Positions 60,759-64,000 of a stretch of 64,000 nt of DNA are shown in pieces. Where the stretch lies: contig NZ_JMHT01000010.1 in the NCBI RefSeq assembly GCF_001905655.1, forward strand, positions 1-64,000, written 5' to 3'. Made by a program: the position numbers and the translations under genes. Within the stretch, counting starts at the first letter, position 1, and the number at the start of each line of letters is the position of its first letter. The notes under the pieces were generated by a model that was given only the letters and a program-made list of their open reading frames with translations, searched no databases and was not told where the DNA came from. The stretch is from Mycobacterium sp. ST-F2. GTDB taxonomy: Bacteria > Actinomycetota > Actinomycetes > Mycobacteriales > Mycobacteriaceae.

Positions 60759-60887
60759 TCAGCGCCGCACGCGCTGCGCGCCGGCAACCATCGCGTCGTG
60801 CAGCGCGATCTCGGCTTCCGACGGCGTGGTGCGGCGTTGCAGCAGAACGAATTCCAGGTGGCCGAGGTTCGGCAGCCGGCTATGCGG
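60759..60887 (-). pseudogene. Candidate remnant of a minus-strand gene 3' end
   Basis: On the minus strand about 39 codons end in a TGA at 60761-60759. They read RLPNLGHLEFVLLQRR then TTPSEAEIALHDAMVAG with strong G/C at third positions and no counterpart upstream, where sense is lost near 60887. It looks like the surviving C-terminal end of a deleted gene, but I do not recognise the family. Short length makes chance possible. Confidence 0.3.
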
Positions 60888-60905
60888 TGGCGGTACGTTT
60901 TTCCG

Positions 60906-61967
60906 GTGAACCTGCTGGCCAAGCTCCGCATCGACGGCTTCCTGCTGGGGCTGTTCGCCGCGATGGCGATCGGAGTGCTGCTCCCTGCCCACGGCGACGC
61001 CGGGCGGACGGTCGAGACGGCGACCAAGGTCGCGATCGCCGTGCTGTTCCTGCTGTACGGCACCCGGCTCGAGCCACGCGAGGCCCTCGAAGGACTGAAG
61101 CACTGGCGGCTCCACGCCACGGTGCTGGCCGCGACGTTCGTGCTGTTCCCGTTGCTCGGGCTGGCGATGAGGGTGTTGGTGCCGTCGGTCCTCACCAGCG
61201 ATCTCTACACCGGCATGTTGTACCTGTGCCTGCTGCCGTCGACGGTGCAGTCGTCCATCGCGTTCACCTCGATCGCGCGTGGCAATGTCGCGGCGGCCGT
61301 CGTCAGTGCCTCGGCGTCGAACCTGCTGGGCATCTTCCTCACTCCGCTGTTGGTGACGCTGCTCATGCAGACCACCGGCGCTGCCACAGTGTCGGCGAAC
61401 TCGGTCCTGGAGATCGTCGTGCAACTGCTGTTGCCGTTCCTCGCCGGGCAGCTGCTGCGGTCCAAGCTGCACCGGCTGCTGTCCCACACCACCCTCACCA
61501 AGGTCGTCGACCGCAGCTCGGTCTACCTGGTGGTGTACGCGGCGTTCAGTGCCGGGATGGCCGAACACATCTGGATGGGCATGGAGGTCACCAACGTGCT
61601 CGCGGTGATGGCCGTCAGTGTGGTGCTGTTGGCAGTGGTGCTCGGTATCACCGCAGGCGTGGCACGGTTCCTGAAATTCGACCGCGCCGACCGCATCGTG
61701 ATCGTCTTCTGCGGCTCGAAGAAGAGCCTCGCGACGGGGTTGCCGATGGCCACCGTGCTGTTCGCCGGACACCCGGTGGGCCTGATCGTGTTGCCGCTGA
61801 TGATCTTCCACCAGATCCAGCTCATCACCTGCGCGATGTTGGCTGGGCGCTGGGGACGGCAGGCCGACGCCGAGGCGCTGAACGTAGACCTCGCGGTCGC
61901 GCCGAAGGGGCGACCTCCGGCAAACGGTGGTCGTCAACGGATCCAAATCAATATGTTTCACAACTGA
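60906..61967 (+). CDS. Bile acid:sodium symporter family protein
   Basis: 353-residue SBF-like (PF13593-type) membrane transporter with ten hydrophobic segments, opening LLAKLRIDGFLLGLF. The CGSKKSLATGLPMA crossing region is conserved in the family. Substrates of the bacterial members include organic anions, and none is proven here. GTG 60906 fits the family start. An ATG eight codons earlier is possible, and neither has a clear ribosome binding site. It sits beside KstR-linked sterol genes and upstream of MarR, an accessory placement. Confidence 0.78.
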   Translation: MNLLAKLRIDGFLLGLFAAMAIGVLLPAHGDAGRTVETATKVAIAVLFLLYGTRLEPREALEGLKHWRLHATVLAATFVLFPLLGLAMRVLVPSVLTSDLYTGMLYLCLLPSTVQSSIAFTSIARGNVAAAVVSASASNLLGIFLTPLLVTLLMQTTGAATVSANSVLEIVVQLLLPFLAGQLLRSKLHRLLSHTTLTKVVDRSSVYLVVYAAFSAGMAEHIWMGMEVTNVLAVMAVSVVLLAVVLGITAGVARFLKFDRADRIVIVFCGSKKSLATGLPMATVLFAGHPVGLIVLPLMIFHQIQLITCAMLAGRWGRQADAEALNVDLAVAPKGRPPANGGRQRIQINMFHN

Positions 61968-61981
61968 TTTACATCACAACT
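61959..61981. promoter_or_regulatory. Direct repeat in AT-rich region upstream of marR
   Basis: CACAACT at 61959-61965 and 61975-61981, start-to-start 16 bases apart, in the unusually AT-rich stretch 61950-61990 that includes the last codons of the symporter gene and the gap before the MarR start. Possible MarR operator or autoregulatory site. Confidence 0.35.
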
Positions 61982-62028
61982 TATTATTGGGTTATGGTCG
62001 TTCTACCGGGGCCTCTAATGTCGAGGCC

Positions 62029-62517
62029 ATGGCTTCAACGGAAGATGCGTTAAACGGCGAGGAGGCCGATTGCGATCTGGGTTGGTCGGCGGCGATGCTG
62101 ATGCGCCATTACCGGGCGCAGGTTCAGCCGCGTGTTGCCGACCTGCCCCGCGGCGAGCGTGGGTACCAGGTGCTCTACACCGTGATCTGCAAGAGCTTGC
62201 CCAATCAATTGCAGATGGCGGAGTACCTGGGCATCGACCGTACGGTTCTGCCGTACGTCATCGATGACTTGGTGAAGGCCGGACTGGTCGAACGGCAGCC
62301 GGACCCGGCGGACCGTCGGGCCAGGAAGGTTGTCGCCACCGCGCGCGGAGTCGAAACGTTCGAGCGGCTACGGGACGAGGTTGGCCCGGCCGAACGAGCG
62401 GTGCTGTCGGCGTTGGATCCTGAGGAGCAGTCGCTGTTCAGGTCGCTGTTGTCGCGGGTGGCTCGCCAGGCGCGCGACGAGACCAACGTACGTGCCATTT
62501 CCAGCGAAGACGTTTGA
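62029..62517 (+). CDS. MarR family transcriptional regulator
   Basis: 162 residues. The winged helix (about 55-125) ends in DRRARKVVATARG, the wing typical of MarR. There are no Cys residues apart from two near the N-terminus, so redox sensing is possible but not shown. ATG 62029. The open frame upstream runs into the symporter gene. It precedes hchA by 89 bases in the same direction and could control it. Confidence 0.87.
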   Translation: MASTEDALNGEEADCDLGWSAAMLMRHYRAQVQPRVADLPRGERGYQVLYTVICKSLPNQLQMAEYLGIDRTVLPYVIDDLVKAGLVERQPDPADRRARKVVATARGVETFERLRDEVGPAERAVLSALDPEEQSLFRSLLSRVARQARDETNVRAISSEDV

Positions 62518-62606
62518 GATCAGAGGCGACCCGGTACCGAGAAATCGGCGGTTGAGAACAAACCGCCGCACATCAAGCGATGCAGCAAAGGAAACGGGTA
62601 CACGAC

Positions 62607-63497
62607 ATGTCGCACAATCCAGCTGATCTCAGCAAGGAACCGACGCCAGATCCGGTCGAGGACAACGCATTTCTGCCCTCGCCGTATTCGTTGAGTCAAT
62701 ACACCCAGTCGAAGACGGACTTCGACGGCGTGAAGCATGAAAACGCCTACACCGGGGGCCGGTGGAAGGTGCTCATGATCGCCACCGAGGAACGATATGT
62801 GCTGTGCGAGAACGGCAAGATGTTCTCCACCGGCAATCATCCGGTCGAGATGTTGCTTCCCCTGCATCACATGATGGCTGCCGGCTTCGATGTCGATGTC
62901 GCCACGGTGGCCGGCTACCCGGCGAAACTCGAACTCTGGGCAATGCCCAACGAAGATGAGGCGGTCCTGCGGACCTACGAAGCGCTCAAGCCGAAGCTCA
63001 AGCAACCGAAGAAGCTCGCCGACGTCGTCGCCAACGAGCTCGGTGCGGACTCGGACTACATCGCGGTCTTCATTCCCGGCGGGCACGGGGCTGTTGTCGG
63101 CCTGCCGGCCTCCGAGGCGGTGGCGCAAACCCTGGAATGGGCGTTGGCCAATGACAAGTTCATCGTCACCCTGTGTCACGGCCCGGCCGCATTGCTGTCC
63201 GTCGGGCAGGGCGGCAAGGTCTCGCCATTCGAAGGCTATTCGGTCTGCGTGTTCCCCGACGCGCTCGATGAGGGCCCCAACCTCGAAATCGGTTACCTGC
63301 CAGGGCATTTGCAGTGGCTGGTCGCCGACCTGCTCGGCAAGCAGGGGCTGACCATCGTGAACGAGGATATGACGGGCAAGGTCCACCAAGACCGCAAGCT
63401 GCTCACCGGTGACAGTCCATTGGCATCGAACGATCTCGGCATCTTGGCCGCAGATGCGTTGGTGGGCGCCGTCCGGTCGCTCGAGAAAACGACGTGA
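62607..63497 (+). CDS. hchA: Protein/nucleic acid deglycase, Hsp31 type (HchA)
   Basis: 296-residue DJ-1/PfpI-superfamily protein. The catalytic Cys190-His191 lie in TLCHGPAA, Glu81 in GNHPVE, and the HchA signature regions [21 protein letters not shown] and [13 protein letters not shown] are present. E. coli Hsp31 is a glyoxalase III and deglycase of methylglyoxal-damaged proteins and nucleotides. The start ATG 62607 follows AAAGGAAA at a long spacing. The gene lies after MarR. Confidence 0.88.
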   Translation: MSHNPADLSKEPTPDPVEDNAFLPSPYSLSQYTQSKTDFDGVKHENAYTGGRWKVLMIATEERYVLCENGKMFSTGNHPVEMLLPLHHMMAAGFDVDVATVAGYPAKLELWAMPNEDEAVLRTYEALKPKLKQPKKLADVVANELGADSDYIAVFIPGGHGAVVGLPASEAVAQTLEWALANDKFIVTLCHGPAALLSVGQGGKVSPFEGYSVCVFPDALDEGPNLEIGYLPGHLQWLVADLLGKQGLTIVNEDMTGKVHQDRKLLTGDSPLASNDLGILAADALVGAVRSLEKTT

Positions 63498-63523
63498 AGT
63501 CCTGAGTCGGGGCAGTTGATCTG

Positions 63524-64000
63524 TCACACCCCGAAAACCCGGGCCGCATTCCCGCCGAGGTAGAGGTCGCGCGCCTCGGTATCGAGACCCAGGTCGTCCA
63601 GCCGTTCCAGGCACCGCTGCGCTGACAGCATCGGCCAGTTGGTCCCGAAAAGCACTCGGGTGCGGCCGGATCCGCGCATGTAGTCCACCAGCTCCGGCGG
63701 CAGCCGGTGCGCGGCGTAGGCCGAGGTGTCGATGTAGAAGTTCGGAAACTTCTTGGCCAGGAACAGCACTTCGTCGATCCACGGGGCGCCGACGTGGCCG
63801 CCGATGACCACAAGCTCGGGGAATTCGAGCAGGACGGTCTCCAGGTAGGGGATCGGGCGCCCGGGCTCGGACGGGCACAGTGGCCCGGTGTGCCCGATCT
63901 GTGTGCAGAACGGGATGCCGAGCTCGACGCAGGTCTGCAGAAGCGGATAGTAGCGGCGGTCATTGGGTGGCAGGTTCCACAGCCACGGGACGACGCGCAG
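63524..64000 (-). CDS. Amidohydrolase family protein, partial
   Basis: The frame is open from the stop at 63524 to the window edge (159 codons), so the N-terminal part lies outside. The visible C-terminal portion includes QIGHTGPLCPSEPG, VIGGHVGAPW, the YIDTSAYA strand and GTNWPML, all consistent with amidohydrolase 2 (decarboxylase/hydrolase) proteins. The final NAARVFGV stretch is the usual C-terminus. The substrate is unknown. It is convergent with hchA. Confidence 0.82.
   Translation of the reverse strand: MRVVPWLWNLPPNDRRYYPLLQTCVELGIPFCTQIGHTGPLCPSEPGRPIPYLETVLLEFPELVVIGGHVGAPWIDEVLFLAKKFPNFYIDTSAYAAHRLPPELVDYMRGSGRTRVLFGTNWPMLSAQRCLERLDDLGLDTEARDLYLGGNAARVFGV

Overview
The window is about 64 kb of high-GC actinobacterial DNA and reads as a chromosome segment of a rapidly growing, non-tuberculous mycobacterium (Mycolicibacterium type). 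The gene order is the order known from Mycobacterium tuberculosis between about Rv3628 (ppa) and Rv3573c (fadE34), but without the PE/PPE, Esx, EspACD and PE_PGRS genes that interrupt that stretch there. Family-specific genes (lpqF, lpqG, lpqE, mhuD, kstR, lsr2, carD, a 2-domain fadE34) support this. Locus-tag comparisons come from memory of that genome, not from a search.

Layout. 0-4.6 kb: ppa, then dacB, a zinc metalloprotease, tilS and hpt. 4.6-9.7 kb: a molybdopterin oxidoreductase, then lpqG, a luciferase-like oxidoreductase and an ephA-like hydrolase on the minus strand. 9.8-19.1 kb: a long plus-strand run of ftsH, folate genes (folE, folP, folB, folK), three conserved hypotheticals, and pantothenate/CoA genes (panC, panD, coaX). 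Most junctions in this run overlap by 1-8 bases. 19.1-24.6 kb is an accessory insert: a perfect 55-base palindrome, a PLP-dependent D-amino-acid deaminase-like gene, a SARP/STAND regulator, a small secreted protein and a homocysteine S-methyltransferase. 24.6-29.4 kb: lysS, lsr2, clpC1 and a strong terminator. 29.4-33.4 kb is a second accessory block: a lipoprotein, a cobalamin riboswitch with cbtB and cbtA, a YbjQ protein, then a coupled DUF4334/TetR/FhuF-like trio. 33.4-46.8 kb returns to the conserved core: lpqF, mhuD, hydrolase, mutY, canB, disA, radA, lpqE, carD, ispF, cysS, rlmB. ispD, expected between carD and ispF, is absent.

46.8-55.4 kb holds an F420-type oxidoreductase, an ArsB-like transporter, an MBL hydrolase, pxpA, a sulfurtransferase, a zinc ABC importer behind a Zur-like box, a LacI regulator and otsB. 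55.4-64 kb holds the sterol-catabolism regulator kstR divergent from fadE34 with a clear KstR operator. An AraC regulator and an exported Lys/Ala/Pro-rich protein follow, flanking a second KstR-like box. After them come a bile-acid:sodium symporter homologue, a MarR regulator, hchA and a truncated amidohydrolase at the window edge.

The least ordinary parts are the SARP-regulated insert with three GCAA repeats at exact 11-base spacing, the missing ispD, the palindrome that contains two convergent stop codons, the Mo-enzyme with Asp at the usual Cys/Sec ligand position, the second KstR-like box, and a sharp drop in GC3 inside lysS. I found no tRNA, rRNA, CRISPR array, insertion sequence or prophage.
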